Of a DNA stretch of 33,992 nt, positions 15,039 to 22,170 are shown in pieces. Numbering within the stretch: the stretch's first letter is position 1; the number at the start of each line of letters is the position of its first letter. The translations under genes were made by a program, and so were the position numbers. A model generated the notes under the pieces. It searched no databases and was not told the origin of the DNA. It was given only the letters and a program-made list of their open reading frames with translations. The DNA comes from a virus: positions 1 to 33,992 of IMG/VR virus record IMGVR_UViG_3300043122_000118. One strand, written 5' to 3'.

Positions 15039-16441
15039 CTAAAAAACAACGGGCAGCTAAAAAAGCCCTCACAAATAACGCATTAGCTCAATCAAACCGT
15101 GACTTGCAAAGTATGTTTGCAGGTCGCGGTAATTTCATTGGCGAACAGCTAGAAACATCACGCGATTTAATATGCCAATACGGTTATCCAAAGAATCCAG
15201 TATTCAGCAATTTCTACTCACTATATCGACGCATCGGTCTAGCTAAAGCTGGCTGTGACATGCCTGTTGATTCTGTTTGGTCAGATTGGCCTACCATCCG
15301 AGATGTAACAGAGTTTGATTCTGATGGTGAGCCTGAATACAACGATGAAGTTAAAACAGAGTTCGAGATTGAGTTAAACAAACTAATCAAAGACCAGAAG
15401 CTAGCATTTAAAGACCGTGTGCGCTCATTAGACCGTAAGCAACGTATTGGTCAATACGCTGGCTCATTGATTGTTGCGCGTGACGTTAACAGCGCTAAGA
15501 TGAATGAACCACTTGAGAGCTTAGTGCCGGGTAACTTAGTTAAACTTGTGCCACTATTTGAATCCCAATTAATTGAGTCTGAATGGGATACAGATTTAAC
15601 ATCGGCTAACTATGGCGAGCCTACAATGTATCAAGTTGCAGAATTTGCCACTGGTTCAAAATCAAACGGTCAGAATCGTTCATTCAACTGTCACCCAAGC
15701 CGCTTAATTATGGCTGCGGAAGGTGCGGAAGACGGAACTATTTACGGAACCCCTGCCATGATGGGCTGTTTTTATGCCTTAATGGATTGGGAAAAAATCC
15801 GCATGTCATCGGCTGAGGGTTCAAAGAAGAACGCCGACCAGCGTAGCGTGTTGTCACTAAAGGAAGGTTCGAACCTACCTACTGGCGCAACCGCCGAACT
15901 AATGGACGAGAACATTAACGAGTTCGATCGCGGTGACTTATCGACATTAGTTATCAGTGACGCCTCAATGTCATCGCTTAACTCATCAATGGGCGATCCA
16001 ACTAAACCCGCTGAACTATGCGAAAAGGAAATCGCGGCAAACTATCGCATACCAATGACCGTATTGGTCGGTTTTCAAACTGGAAAACTAGCAAGTGATA
16101 AAGATACGCTGCAGTGGAATAGCTTCACGATGGAGCGTCGAGAGGGTTTCGGCAATCACCTATTAATGCAGCACATCAATCGATTTATTGAGATTGGTGT
16201 TTTGCCTATGCCTAATGGTGAAGTTGTTATTGATTGGCCTGATGCGCGTGAAGCTAGTCAGTCTGATAAATTAGCCATGGGTGAGCAGGCTGCAAATATT
16301 CGATATAAGATTTATCAATCTGGTGGCGTTCCAGAATCTGTTATCCCTGATAGCTATTTTCATGAGACGCTTGATATTGATGTTGTTGATGCTGAAGGGA
16401 TCGATGATGAGCCTGACAATGGGCCTGAACTAAATGATTAA
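15032..16441 (+). CDS. Portal protein (DUF1073/anti-CBASS-type portal family)
   Basis: A 469-residue portal that would form the dodecameric ring at the packaging vertex. The N-terminal region with MFAGRGNFIGEQLET and FSNFYSLYRRIGLAKAGCDM followed by PVDSVW matches the DUF1073 phage portal family, in which the second segment (about residues 60-85) is the most conserved. The C-terminal part is acidic (DIDVVDAEGIDDEPDNGPEL). Overlaps the MuF-like gene by 8 nt, the standard portal-MuF arrangement. Translation is probably controlled by the start-codon hairpin. Confidence 0.85.
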   Translation: MLSKKQRAAKKALTNNALAQSNRDLQSMFAGRGNFIGEQLETSRDLICQYGYPKNPVFSNFYSLYRRIGLAKAGCDMPVDSVWSDWPTIRDVTEFDSDGEPEYNDEVKTEFEIELNKLIKDQKLAFKDRVRSLDRKQRIGQYAGSLIVARDVNSAKMNEPLESLVPGNLVKLVPLFESQLIESEWDTDLTSANYGEPTMYQVAEFATGSKSNGQNRSFNCHPSRLIMAAEGAEDGTIYGTPAMMGCFYALMDWEKIRMSSAEGSKKNADQRSVLSLKEGSNLPTGATAELMDENINEFDRGDLSTLVISDASMSSLNSSMGDPTKPAELCEKEIAANYRIPMTVLVGFQTGKLASDKDTLQWNSFTMERREGFGNHLLMQHINRFIEIGVLPMPNGEVVIDWPDAREASQSDKLAMGEQAANIRYKIYQSGGVPESVIPDSYFHETLDIDVVDAEGIDDEPDNGPELND

Positions 16442-17441
16442 AGCAATAGGCCGCCCCATCATTCACAGCGCAGACGATCCCACTGGATTGGGTAGTCTGC
16501 GGGGTAAGTGTTTGCGCGAATTTCGTAAACGGGTAAAGGTGATCGCTGACCAGGTTAAACCACTAATCAAGACGATACTTGAGCAGTCTCTGGTTGATAA
16601 AGTGCAGGTTAACGTTGTCGAGCTATTACCATTAGCGCATATCGTCAACAAGACCCAATACGTGTACGAGATTAGCCCGCAGCGAATGAGCGAGGTAGAC
16701 AGGTTTATTAAAAACCTGATTTACCGCAACATGCTAGGACTTGAAGATAATCTTTGGTCAGCTCAGTGGTGGTTTAATACGTATTCACGACAAGCGGTTG
16801 AAACTGGATATAATGAGTCATTGCAGACCGCGCAAAACTTATCACCAGCATCCGTTGTTGGTGCTGAGATATCGAATGAAGTGCGCTCAATCGACTACGA
16901 GCAGATACTGCAGCAACCATATTATAAGCGCCGATTAGATGCTGTTTATGGCCGCACGTTCAATAGCATGGTCGGGTTTAGTGATGAGTCAGCAAGGCAA
17001 GTGTCAGGCATCCTATCCCGAGCAATTACATCGGGAGTGGGTTATCGCTCAGTTGCTAAAGATGTGACCAAGGCGTTTGATGATATGGCAGGTTGGCGCG
17101 CATTGCGCATCGTTAGGACTGAGTTAAACAAATCAGCTACAGACGCGCACATGGCAAACACTAAAGACCTTAATCGTGATGTGTATGGTGCTGGTTCATT
17201 TGAGGTTGCTGTGATGCACCTATCCGCGCTTGCTGAAAACTCGCGTAAATGGCATATGTCACGAAGCGGTCAAATATTTACGCCACAGGAGCAGGAAGAT
17301 TGGTGGAGGTCTGGTTCTAATTCTATAAACTGTCAATGCTCAATCGTTGACATATTAAGGGATAAGAAAACTGGTGAAGTGCTGCAGACTGCATTGCATA
17401 AGAAAGCTATTGAGCAAAGGGAAAGGCGACTAGGTAGTTAA
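16434..17441 (+). CDS. Minor head protein, MuF-like (SPP1 gp7-related)
   Basis: A 335-residue head morphogenesis protein, packaged in or attached to the portal. The MuF domain is visible in the C-terminal half: WRALRIVRTELNKSATDAHM at about residues 220-240, then SALAENSRKWHMSRSGQ and the closing NSINCQCSIVDIL, which carries the conserved NCxC. The N-terminal half is a helical portal-binding region. It ends the packaging/head operon at the bidirectional terminator 17445-17470. Confidence 0.85.
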   Translation: MIKAIGRPIIHSADDPTGLGSLRGKCLREFRKRVKVIADQVKPLIKTILEQSLVDKVQVNVVELLPLAHIVNKTQYVYEISPQRMSEVDRFIKNLIYRNMLGLEDNLWSAQWWFNTYSRQAVETGYNESLQTAQNLSPASVVGAEISNEVRSIDYEQILQQPYYKRRLDAVYGRTFNSMVGFSDESARQVSGILSRAITSGVGYRSVAKDVTKAFDDMAGWRALRIVRTELNKSATDAHMANTKDLNRDVYGAGSFEVAVMHLSALAENSRKWHMSRSGQIFTPQEQEDWWRSGSNSINCQCSIVDILRDKKTGEVLQTALHKKAIEQRERRLGS

Positions 17442-17444
17442 AAG

Positions 17445-17470
17445 AAAGCCCCCTTTGTGAGGGCTTTTGT
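17445..17470. terminator. Bidirectional terminator between MuF-like and the leftward SSB cluster
   Basis: Stem AAAGCCC/GGGCTTT (17445-17451, 17461-17467) with a 9-nt loop, flanked by A-rich and T-rich sequence on the two sides, so it can end both the rightward head operon and the leftward operon ending at 17471. Confidence 0.8.
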
Positions 17471-17848
17471 TTATTTGATGAAGTCAGACTTGTAAATAAG
17501 CGTTGGAGAATCACATTCTTCGTATTGCTCATAACCCATAAAGTTGTTTTCAACGTATGGCGCTATAAATTCAAAAAACGCTTCTATATCTCCTTCATAA
17601 TTCTTTATGTCACCCTTACCTATAAGAGAATATCCTTTAGATATTTCATCATAAGTTAAATTTCCACACTCTGTTGATGGTGAATAGTAACTTCCATTAT
17701 TAAATAGCATTACCCATCTTCTTGGCTTGTCTTTTAAGCAGTCGGCATCAAAGTCCTTATTACAAATAGCGCTAATCACATCAATAACGCTCTGAGGGGT
17801 TTCCGTTACAAAATCAACATTAACAAAAATATCAGTGTACATACCCAT
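17471..17848 (-). CDS. MGMYT-type phage protein (125 aa)
   Basis: A small phage protein beginning MGMYTDIFVNVDFVTETPQS, a start shared by a phage family of unknown function in which an N-terminal beta strand is followed by TPxxVIxVI. The C-terminal region is acidic and aromatic (YEGDIEAFFEFIAPYVE). Last gene of the leftward SSB cluster, ending at the shared terminator. Confidence 0.7.
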   Translation of the reverse strand: MGMYTDIFVNVDFVTETPQSVIDVISAICNKDFDADCLKDKPRRWVMLFNNGSYYSPSTECGNLTYDEISKGYSLIGKGDIKNYEGDIEAFFEFIAPYVENNFMGYEQYEECDSPTLIYKSDFIK

Positions 17849-17851
17849 AAT

Positions 17852-18049
17852 CTAAAACCCCATCTCAATAAACGCCCAACAAAGTAAATAAACAATCCAA
17901 AGCATTGAAGCAACTAAAAATGATGACGTTGCAGTATTCTCGACCATTCGCGGTAATCGTTTGCGCTTATTGATACAAACATCATAAGCCATAGTTAGCG
18001 CAACAAACACGCTTAGTATCATTGCAATTGTAAATAGTGTCTCCATCAT
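17852..18049 (-). CDS. Two-helix membrane protein (65 aa)
   Basis: Two hydrophobic segments, about residues 2-21 (METLFTIAMILSVFVALTMA) and 43-63 (SSFLVASMLWIVYLLCWAFI), separated by a basic loop (NKRKRLPRM). This gives an N-out/C-out arrangement by the positive-inside rule. Holin-like in size but located in the SSB cluster, away from the lysis genes, so that role is not claimed. Overlaps the upstream gene by 4 nt. Confidence 0.65.
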   Translation of the reverse strand: MMETLFTIAMILSVFVALTMAYDVCINKRKRLPRMVENTATSSFLVASMLWIVYLLCWAFIEMGF

Positions 18050-18273
18050 TTTGACTCCTTAGCAAATGGCTTGCCAAGTAAATAGGTTGAGTTAAGAGTG
18101 TTGATTGTATAACCCTCTTTCGGAGTGTGAGCTTGCATACTCATGGGTAGTAGCGCACTGGTGCGGATCATTGTTCCATCAGGCCAGCGAGAATCGCCAT
18201 AAACATTACCGATAATTACAACATCCTTTTTATCTACAATTCGTTTCCAGCTTTCAATTATTGAGTGTTTCAT
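18046..18273 (-). CDS. Small phage protein with the GDSRWPDGTxIRTS motif (75 aa)
   Basis: Contains IIGNVYGDSRWPDGTMIRTS at about residues 20-39, a sequence pattern seen in small phage and plasmid proteins (SRFPDG-WI-TS) of unknown function. The remainder ends with NSTYLLGKPF. Lies between SSB and the membrane protein in the leftward cluster. Confidence 0.6.
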   Translation of the reverse strand: MKHSIIESWKRIVDKKDVVIIGNVYGDSRWPDGTMIRTSALLPMSMQAHTPKEGYTINTLNSTYLLGKPFAKESK

Positions 18274-18287
18274 TTAAATCTCCTATT

Positions 18288-18301
18288 GCCTCCGTAGAGG
18301 C
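18288..18301 (-). other. Intercistronic hairpin after SSB
   Basis: GCCTC/GAGGC with loop CGTA in the gap between the SSB stop and the next gene. No T run follows on the leftward transcript, so it is more likely a processing or stability hairpin than a terminator. Confidence 0.4.
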
Positions 18302-18323
18302 GTTTAGTTAGTTAGTGTTAATG

Positions 18324-18815
18324 CTAGAACGGTTCATCCCAATCATCGCCAGCAGGTAATCCAGTTTGAACATTTTGTTGTGGCTGCGGCGCTTGGCGTT
18401 GAGCAGGTCGTGATTGTTGAGTATTATTCTGCGCACTATGTTGCTGATTACCACTATTTTGAGTAGTATTTGATGCATTACTAGACTGGCCAGCATCAGC
18501 AGTGCCGATATAACCAACTTTAGCATCAATCAATTCAATGCTTAGCATCGTACCGCTTTGGCCTTCGAATGATTTAATTTTTTGTTGTTGGCCTGACACC
18601 TCAACGATTGATCCAGCCACTAATGCAGACTTGTAAAAGTCAGCCTGTGGGCCATTCTTGGCAAAAATTGCGCATTCGTAATTGGTCCATTCTTTCTGCT
18701 TGGTTTCGCGGTCATAATATTGCACGCCAATACGCAAACCAAAACCTGTTGAATCTTGACCAGCTTGAAATACTGATGCTTCTTTGTTTAACTTACCTGT
18801 GATGCTTGTAGTCAT
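18324..18815 (-). CDS. ssb: Single-stranded DNA-binding protein
   Basis: A 163-residue SSB. The first 105 residues have the OB-fold strand pattern (MTTSITGKL..., FGLRIGVQYYDRETK, WTNYECAIFAK, AGSIVEVSGQQQ, GTMLSIELIDAKVG). Then comes a 45-residue Gln/Asn-rich disordered linker and the acidic tip DDWDEPF, the conserved C-terminal motif that recruits replication and repair partners. Located at a distance from the primase/helicase genes, in its own leftward cluster. Identity is strong from the tip alone. Confidence 0.92.
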   Translation of the reverse strand: MTTSITGKLNKEASVFQAGQDSTGFGLRIGVQYYDRETKQKEWTNYECAIFAKNGPQADFYKSALVAGSIVEVSGQQQKIKSFEGQSGTMLSIELIDAKVGYIGTADAGQSSNASNTTQNSGNQQHSAQNNTQQSRPAQRQAPQPQQNVQTGLPAGDDWDEPF

Positions 18816-18855
18816 TTTTCATCTTCCTTTTATTAATCGTGTGGCATAGTGCCAA

Positions 18856-19095
18856 TTATTTAGCGTAAAGTAAACCGTCTTGTACTAATTTATCGTGAAG
18901 TGATGATACACACTTAACGACTTTATATTCTGGTGCTGCAATGAGAGTTTTAAATAACTCATAAAGCACGCTATCCTTCGTTGTGTCGCGCAACCGTCTT
19001 GCGCACTTACGAATGGCTGCCACTTGATTTAAGCCGTCCACACGAGCCATTTGCCACGCTATCATAAGCGTTGTTAATTCGGATTGTGATTGCAT
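18856..19095 (-). CDS. Hypothetical helical protein (79 aa)
   Basis: Not recognised. Predominantly helical (LTTLMIAWQMARVDGLNQVA; IRKCARRLRDTTKDSVLYEL), with a basic middle. Shares a gene border with the upstream MKT-DAVN-type gene (adjacent bases) and lies just ahead of ssb. Confidence 0.6.
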   Translation of the reverse strand: MQSQSELTTLMIAWQMARVDGLNQVAAIRKCARRLRDTTKDSVLYELFKTLIAAPEYKVVKCVSSLHDKLVQDGLLYAK

Positions 19096-19314
19096 TTAAT
19101 AAATACCTGCTGACATCTCTGCAATTGTTTGGTTGAAGTCTTCGATTGTGCAAACCTCCTTAAACTTATAACCGCTCGCTGATAAGCTTCCAACCAAGCC
19201 ACCATATAATGATTTTGTCATATCAATAATAATCTTGTGCTTTGGGTGTAAGCCTAACTTTAGATTATTCAAATCACCCTTCAACTCATTCACAGCATCA
19301 ATAACAGTTTTCAT
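19096..19314 (-). CDS. MKT-DAVN-type small phage protein (72 aa)
   Basis: Starts MKTVIDAVNELKGDL, the same N-terminal signature as the proteins at 13505 and 32456; beyond this the three diverge. The family is common in phages of Gram-negative bacteria, with no assigned role. The C-terminal half here (VGSLSASGYKFKEVCTIEDF) is mixed. ATGA overlap with the upstream 59-aa gene. Confidence 0.7.
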   Translation of the reverse strand: MKTVIDAVNELKGDLNNLKLGLHPKHKIIIDMTKSLYGGLVGSLSASGYKFKEVCTIEDFNQTIAEMSAGIY

Positions 19315-19490
19315 AACATATCCCCTAATTCAATACCCAATTCACGAGCCAGTTTAATATCCTCAATCTTGCGCCTAGCCTCTTTGCGTTCTTTGCTTTC
19401 CTCGCTGACAGCTTTAGCGCGTCTTGGGCCGCGATTAATAAATTCTTGATAGCTGATTAGTGCAGCTGTGTGATATCCAGTTTTAGACAT
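19311..19490 (-). CDS. Small basic protein (59 aa)
   Basis: A 59-codon gene filling the gap between two clear genes, with an 8-nt overlap upstream and an ATGA overlap downstream. It begins MSKTGYHTAALISYQEF and has a charged helix (EESKERKEARRKIEDIKLAR) and the ending ELGIELGDML. Coding is supported by the fit to both neighbours. Function unknown; possibly a DNA- or RNA-binding coiled coil. Confidence 0.65.
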   Translation of the reverse strand: MSKTGYHTAALISYQEFINRGPRRAKAVSEESKERKEARRKIEDIKLARELGIELGDML

Positions 19491-19707
19491 TGTTTAGCGC
19501 CTCTTGTTTGAGTTTTTCAATAACCTTATCATTGGTAAGCGAAATAAAATCTTGGTTTAGATCGCACATTTCAGACATATCAAGCGCATAGCCATTAGAC
19601 GTAAGCATCGTCTTATTGATATCAAAATCAAACTCATCGCTGCTATGCTGATCAACCTCAATCAGCCACTTATGCCCGTACATTTCTATCTCTACATTCT
19701 TAATCAT
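19483..19707 (-). CDS. Hypothetical protein (74 aa)
   Basis: Not recognised. A short acidic protein: an N-terminal beta pair (NVEIEMYGHKWLIEVDQHSS) and a C-terminal helix (NDKVIEKLKQEALNNV). First gene of the leftward SSB cluster, preceded by the symmetric promoter element at 19726-19766 and a ribosome site (AAAGGAG). Confidence 0.65.
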   Translation of the reverse strand: MIKNVEIEMYGHKWLIEVDQHSSDEFDFDINKTMLTSNGYALDMSEMCDLNQDFISLTNDKVIEKLKQEALNNV

Positions 19708-19725
19708 TTTTAAACTCCTTTCATG

Positions 19726-19766
19726 TTGACAACTGAATCATATGTTATTAGTATTATCGGTGTCAA
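19726..19766. promoter_or_regulatory. Symmetric divergent promoter/operator, site B
   Basis: TTGACA (19726-19731) faces TGTCAA (19761-19766) across 29 nt. Rightward: TTGACA, 17 nt, TAGTAT (19749-19754). Leftward: TTGACA, 18 nt, TATGAT (complement of 19737-19742). The symmetry extends to TGTTGACA/TGTCAACA. It serves the divergent SSB and MT-A70 units. Confidence 0.65.
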
Positions 19767-19789
19767 CAATAAACAGGAAATAAATTAAG

Positions 19790-19858
19790 ATGAGCATGAC
19801 CCAAGAACAACAGCAAAAATTCGATGAGCAGTTTAATAAAATATTTGGAGATAAATAG
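19790..19858 (+). CDS. 22-aa leader peptide-like frame before the MT-A70 gene
   Basis: MSMTQEQQQKFDEQFNKIFG plus two residues, ending exactly one base before the ATG of the methyltransferase. Gln-rich and probably helical. Weak support: position and phase only. It could be a real miniprotein or a translated leader. Confidence 0.4.
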   Translation: MSMTQEQQQKFDEQFNKIFGDK

Positions 19859-20398
19859 ATGAGTAAAAAATATCAAGTAATCTATGCTGATCCACCTTGG
19901 CAATATGATGACAAATCTTTAAATCGTGGCGGAGCTGAAAGGCATTACAAAACAACAGCGAATAATGAGCTTGAGTTAATCGATGTGCAGTAGGTATGCG
20001 ATGATAACTGTGTAATATTTATGTGGGCTACATTTCCAAAGATAAAAGAAGCTCTAGCATTAATGGATGCTTGGGGTTTTGAATACAAAACAAATGCCTT
20101 TACATGGGTAAAAAAGAACAAGATAAAAGACAGTTGGTTTTGGGGTATGGGTAGATGGACTAGGTCAAATGCTGAAATATGCCTTTTGGGTGTAAAGGGT
20201 AAGCCTAAAAGAGTGGGTATGGGCGTTCACAGTGTAATAGATGCGCCAATAATGAAGCATTCAAAAAAGCCTGATATAGCAAGGGATAAAATTATAGAGC
20301 TTATGGGCGATGTTCCGCGCCTTGAAATGTTCGCTCGCCAATCAAGTGACGGTTGGGACGTATTCGGCAATGAAGCACCGGACTCGATAGAGATTTAA
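19859..20398 (+). pseudogene. MT-A70-family adenine methyltransferase interrupted by an amber codon
   Basis: Read as one frame this is a 179-residue MT-A70-type N6-adenine methyltransferase. The catalytic motif DPPW is in YADPPWQYDD (about residues 10-19). A TAG at 19991-19993 (codon 45) splits it. The frame resumes with VCDDNCVIFMWATFPKIKEA and continues intact through FTWVKKNK, GMGRWTRSNAEICLLGVKG, HSKKPDIARDKIIELMGD and DGWDVFGNE, all family positions. Because nothing else is damaged, this is a recent nonsense mutation, a sequencing error, or an amber needing suppression. Other genes here end in TAG (10455, 14351, 21981, 27731), so general recoding is unlikely. Confidence 0.85.
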
Positions 20399-20415
20399 TT
20401 AACTTGTGATAAACT

Positions 20416-20438
20416 AGCACTCTACGGGGTGCTTTTTT
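20416..20438 (+). terminator. Terminator after the MT-A70 gene
   Basis: Stem AGCACTC/GGGTGCT (one T-G pair) with loop TACG and six T. It separates the methyltransferase from the lysis genes that begin 12 nt later. Confidence 0.8.
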
Positions 20439-20449
20439 ATGGGTGAAAT

Positions 20450-20893
20450 ATGACCGAAGATATGCAGGTGATTGACGACGCAATCAAACGAACGCTAACC
20501 AAGATGAATCGCTATTCTGATGCGGCCAATACAGTGCTACTAATGATAGCGGCTCATGAGTCAATGGGCGGAAAATATCGAAAGCAGATTAAAGGGCCAG
20601 CGTTAAGCGTATTTCAAATTGAACCAGTTACGCACGATTCAATCTGGGATAATTGCGACTCTATTACAAAATTAGCTAACAAATGTGGATTTACTCGCGA
20701 TGTTAGCCAGTTAGCAACTAACGATGATTACTCGGTATTTGTCGCTAGGTGCTATCTACTAATGGACGTTAACCCGATACCAACAGGTATTGATGCGATG
20801 GCTAGCTACTGCAAATCATACTGGAACCGAACTGGCAAGGCGTCACCATCGGCATACATGGCAGACTATATCCGATACGCAATAAGGAGTTAA
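20450..20893 (+). CDS. Putative endolysin (lysozyme/transglycosylase-like)
   Basis: A 147-residue protein at the start of the lysis cassette. The region IAAHESMGGKYRKQIKGPAL at about residues 33-52, followed by SVFQIEPVTHD, resembles the active-site part of small phage muramidase/transglycosylase folds, with E37 as the candidate catalytic acid and a GPAL-FQIEP substrate groove. No signal peptide is present, so export would depend on the holin. I am fairly confident of the lysis role from context (holin and spanins follow) but not of the enzyme class. Confidence 0.6.
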   Translation: MTEDMQVIDDAIKRTLTKMNRYSDAANTVLLMIAAHESMGGKYRKQIKGPALSVFQIEPVTHDSIWDNCDSITKLANKCGFTRDVSQLATNDDYSVFVARCYLLMDVNPIPTGIDAMASYCKSYWNRTGKASPSAYMADYIRYAIRS

Positions 20894-20894
20894 C

Positions 20895-20969
20895 ATGCTA
20901 TTAAAATTATTAATGCTGACACACAAAGACGCTTACCAACAATTAATTGCCTTTGGTCGTGTGCTATGA
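20895..20969 (+). CDS. 24-aa hydrophobic peptide in the lysis cassette
   Basis: MLLKLLMLTHKDAYQQLIAF plus four residues; starts 1 nt after the endolysin stop behind AAGGAG and ends in an ATGA overlap with the holin gene. Too short to be a holin by itself; it may mainly couple translation of the two flanking genes. Confidence 0.45.
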   Translation: MLLKLLMLTHKDAYQQLIAFGRVL

Positions 20970-21190
20970 GCTTTCTAAATAACTGTAACGGCAAGCGGTC
21001 AATGATGCGATTGGGGTTTATGGTATCGATGCTTATAGGTACCGTTGTCTCATTGGCTGGCTGCATTGCTATGTTTATGTCATTGCCTGATGCTGGAATG
21101 GCGATAACAATTGGAACTGGATTAATTGGATCAAGCGCATTTGCTAAGGCCGTTCAATCAAAATATGAGGCTAACAATGATAAAAGTTGA
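20966..21190 (+). CDS. Putative holin (two transmembrane helices)
   Basis: A 74-residue protein with a basic N-terminus (MSFLNNCNGKRSMMR) and two hydrophobic helices, about residues 16-38 (GFMVSMLIGTVVSLAGCIAM) and 43-62 (AGMAITIGTGLIGSSAFAKA), then a charged tail. This is a class II holin-like layout, and it sits between the endolysin and the spanins. It would permeabilise the inner membrane at the end of infection. Overlaps the next gene by 14 nt. Confidence 0.7.
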   Translation: MSFLNNCNGKRSMMRLGFMVSMLIGTVVSLAGCIAMFMSLPDAGMAITIGTGLIGSSAFAKAVQSKYEANNDKS

Positions 21191-21620
21191 TCAAACCATT
21201 ACCGAAAGAGGAAAGGGCAATTGCATGCAGGCTGCACTATCTAGCTTGTTTCATACAGACATGGATAAGACGATAAATATAATTGACCACATTGATTCAG
21301 GGTGGCAAATACCTTTCATGTGCTGGATAGCGTCGATTGGTTATGAATATGATGGGGTTTACACTGCGTTTGTAGATATGGATAAAACAAAAGAAAACCT
21401 AAAAGACTCACCGAGCGTTAGCGGATACCTATTGGCGGCAGTCCCAAGCAAAAACCATAACGGAGTGAGTCATGCTGTAATAATAAACAATAACGGTCTA
21501 GTTGTTCATGATCCTCACCCAAAGATGGGGTGGCTTGGTGTTAATGTCGTAGAAAGCGGCGAAATTAGTTACTGGTATTTATTTAGCGAGGCTAACAATG
21601 ATAAATCTAGCAACGATTAA
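21177..21620 (+). CDS. Papain/C39-like cysteine peptidase-fold protein
   Basis: A 147-residue protein with the catalytic layout of small C39-like phage proteins: RGKGNCMQAALSSLF at about residues 10-24 (nucleophile Cys in GNCMQAA), then GVSHAVIINNNGLVVHDPHP at about 100-119 (active-site His in SHAVI and Asp in VHDPHP). Substrate unknown. The start is the ATG at 21177, coupled to the holin end. It lies within the lysis cassette, so it may act on the cell envelope, but similar proteins also occur away from lysis genes. Confidence 0.7.
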   Translation: MIKVDQTITERGKGNCMQAALSSLFHTDMDKTINIIDHIDSGWQIPFMCWIASIGYEYDGVYTAFVDMDKTKENLKDSPSVSGYLLAAVPSKNHNGVSHAVIINNNGLVVHDPHPKMGWLGVNVVESGEISYWYLFSEANNDKSSND

Positions 21621-21981
21621 GATTATCGGCATCATTGCAGGCTTAGTTATTTATGGCTGGCTATCATATGACTACGGCTCAACTAAGGTGCAGTCTGAAT
21701 GGAATGATGCAATTGCAAAGTTAAACGCCTCAACCAGTGAAGCATTGATCGCAGTAAACGTTAAAAATGCAGACTTGCAAGCTGACCTAATTGCTAACCA
21801 AAATAAACAGGCCGAAGTTGTAGAGGTCATTAAAACTCAAACTGTTGAAGTCGAAAAAGAGGTGCTTAAATATGTTACGAAATACCGCGATAGTGATTGC
21901 AATGCTATTGATGACGAGTGGTTGCGCATCTACAACCAATCAGTTGGACGCACAAAGGCAGTTACCGCAAAAGCCGACTAG
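21598..21981 (+). CDS. Rz: Rz-like i-spanin
   Basis: A 127-residue inner-membrane spanin. An N-terminal membrane anchor (TIKIIGIIAGLVIYGWLSYD, residues 7-26) is followed by a long periplasmic coiled coil rich in Ala, Gln, Glu and Lys (about residues 35-95, with KTQTVEVEKEVLKYVTKYRD) and a Cys-containing end. It would span the periplasm with the o-spanin to fuse inner and outer membranes at lysis. The rz1 gene starts inside it in another frame, the classic nested arrangement. Start overlaps the peptidase end in a duplicated junction. Confidence 0.82.
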   Translation: MINLATIKIIGIIAGLVIYGWLSYDYGSTKVQSEWNDAIAKLNASTSEALIAVNVKNADLQADLIANQNKQAEVVEVIKTQTVEVEKEVLKYVTKYRDSDCNAIDDEWLRIYNQSVGRTKAVTAKAD

Positions 21982-22150
21982 TTATGCATGTGGTGAATTA
22001 ACGCCTCTTGATAAGATTAATAAGGCGCTAGTATTGGCTGAGTTAGTTAGATCGCACACGCAATACATTGAATGTCAGCAGGCCGTGAATAGCTGGTTAC
22101 TTTGGTATGATGCTGTTAATAAATCATTTAGTGTTGACAGTAAAGAGTGA
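21872..22150 (+). CDS. Rz1: Rz1-like o-spanin lipoprotein
   Basis: Starting at the ATG at 21872, behind GAGG at 21859-21862, it encodes MLRNTAIVIAMLLMTSGCAS: a lipoprotein signal with lipobox LMTSGC, acylated Cys at residue 18. The mature part has Pro/Gln (QLPQKPTSYACG) like other Rz1 proteins, but is long (92 residues total) and continues past rz with a helical region. Overlaps rz out of frame. A promoter for the downstream RNA lies in its last codons. Confidence 0.82.
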   Translation: MLRNTAIVIAMLLMTSGCASTTNQLDAQRQLPQKPTSYACGELTPLDKINKALVLAELVRSHTQYIECQQAVNSWLLWYDAVNKSFSVDSKE

Positions 22151-22162
22151 TTGTTATATTGT
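22134..22162 (+). promoter_or_regulatory. Promoter for the structured RNA region
   Basis: TTGACA (22134-22139) followed after 17 nt by TATTGT (22157-22162), or after 15 nt by TATATT (22155-22160). Transcription would start near 22168-22170, right at the 5' strand of the first tRNA-like element (22171). Confidence 0.55.
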
Positions 22163-22170
22163 TAGTTTAA

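Noticed and set aside
17852-18049. Holin role for the 65-aa two-helix membrane protein
   Set aside because: It lies in the SSB cluster on the opposite strand, and a better holin candidate lies between the endolysin and spanins.
18308-18529. A 73-codon frame antisense-like to SSB coding phase
   Set aside because: It lies inside ssb in another frame and its sequence has no independent support.
19859-20398. TAG stop-codon recoding as an explanation of the interrupted methyltransferase
   Set aside because: TAG serves as the normal stop of several genes here (for example 10455, 14351, 21981 and 27731), and no suppressor-type anticodon loop is seen in the tRNA-like elements.
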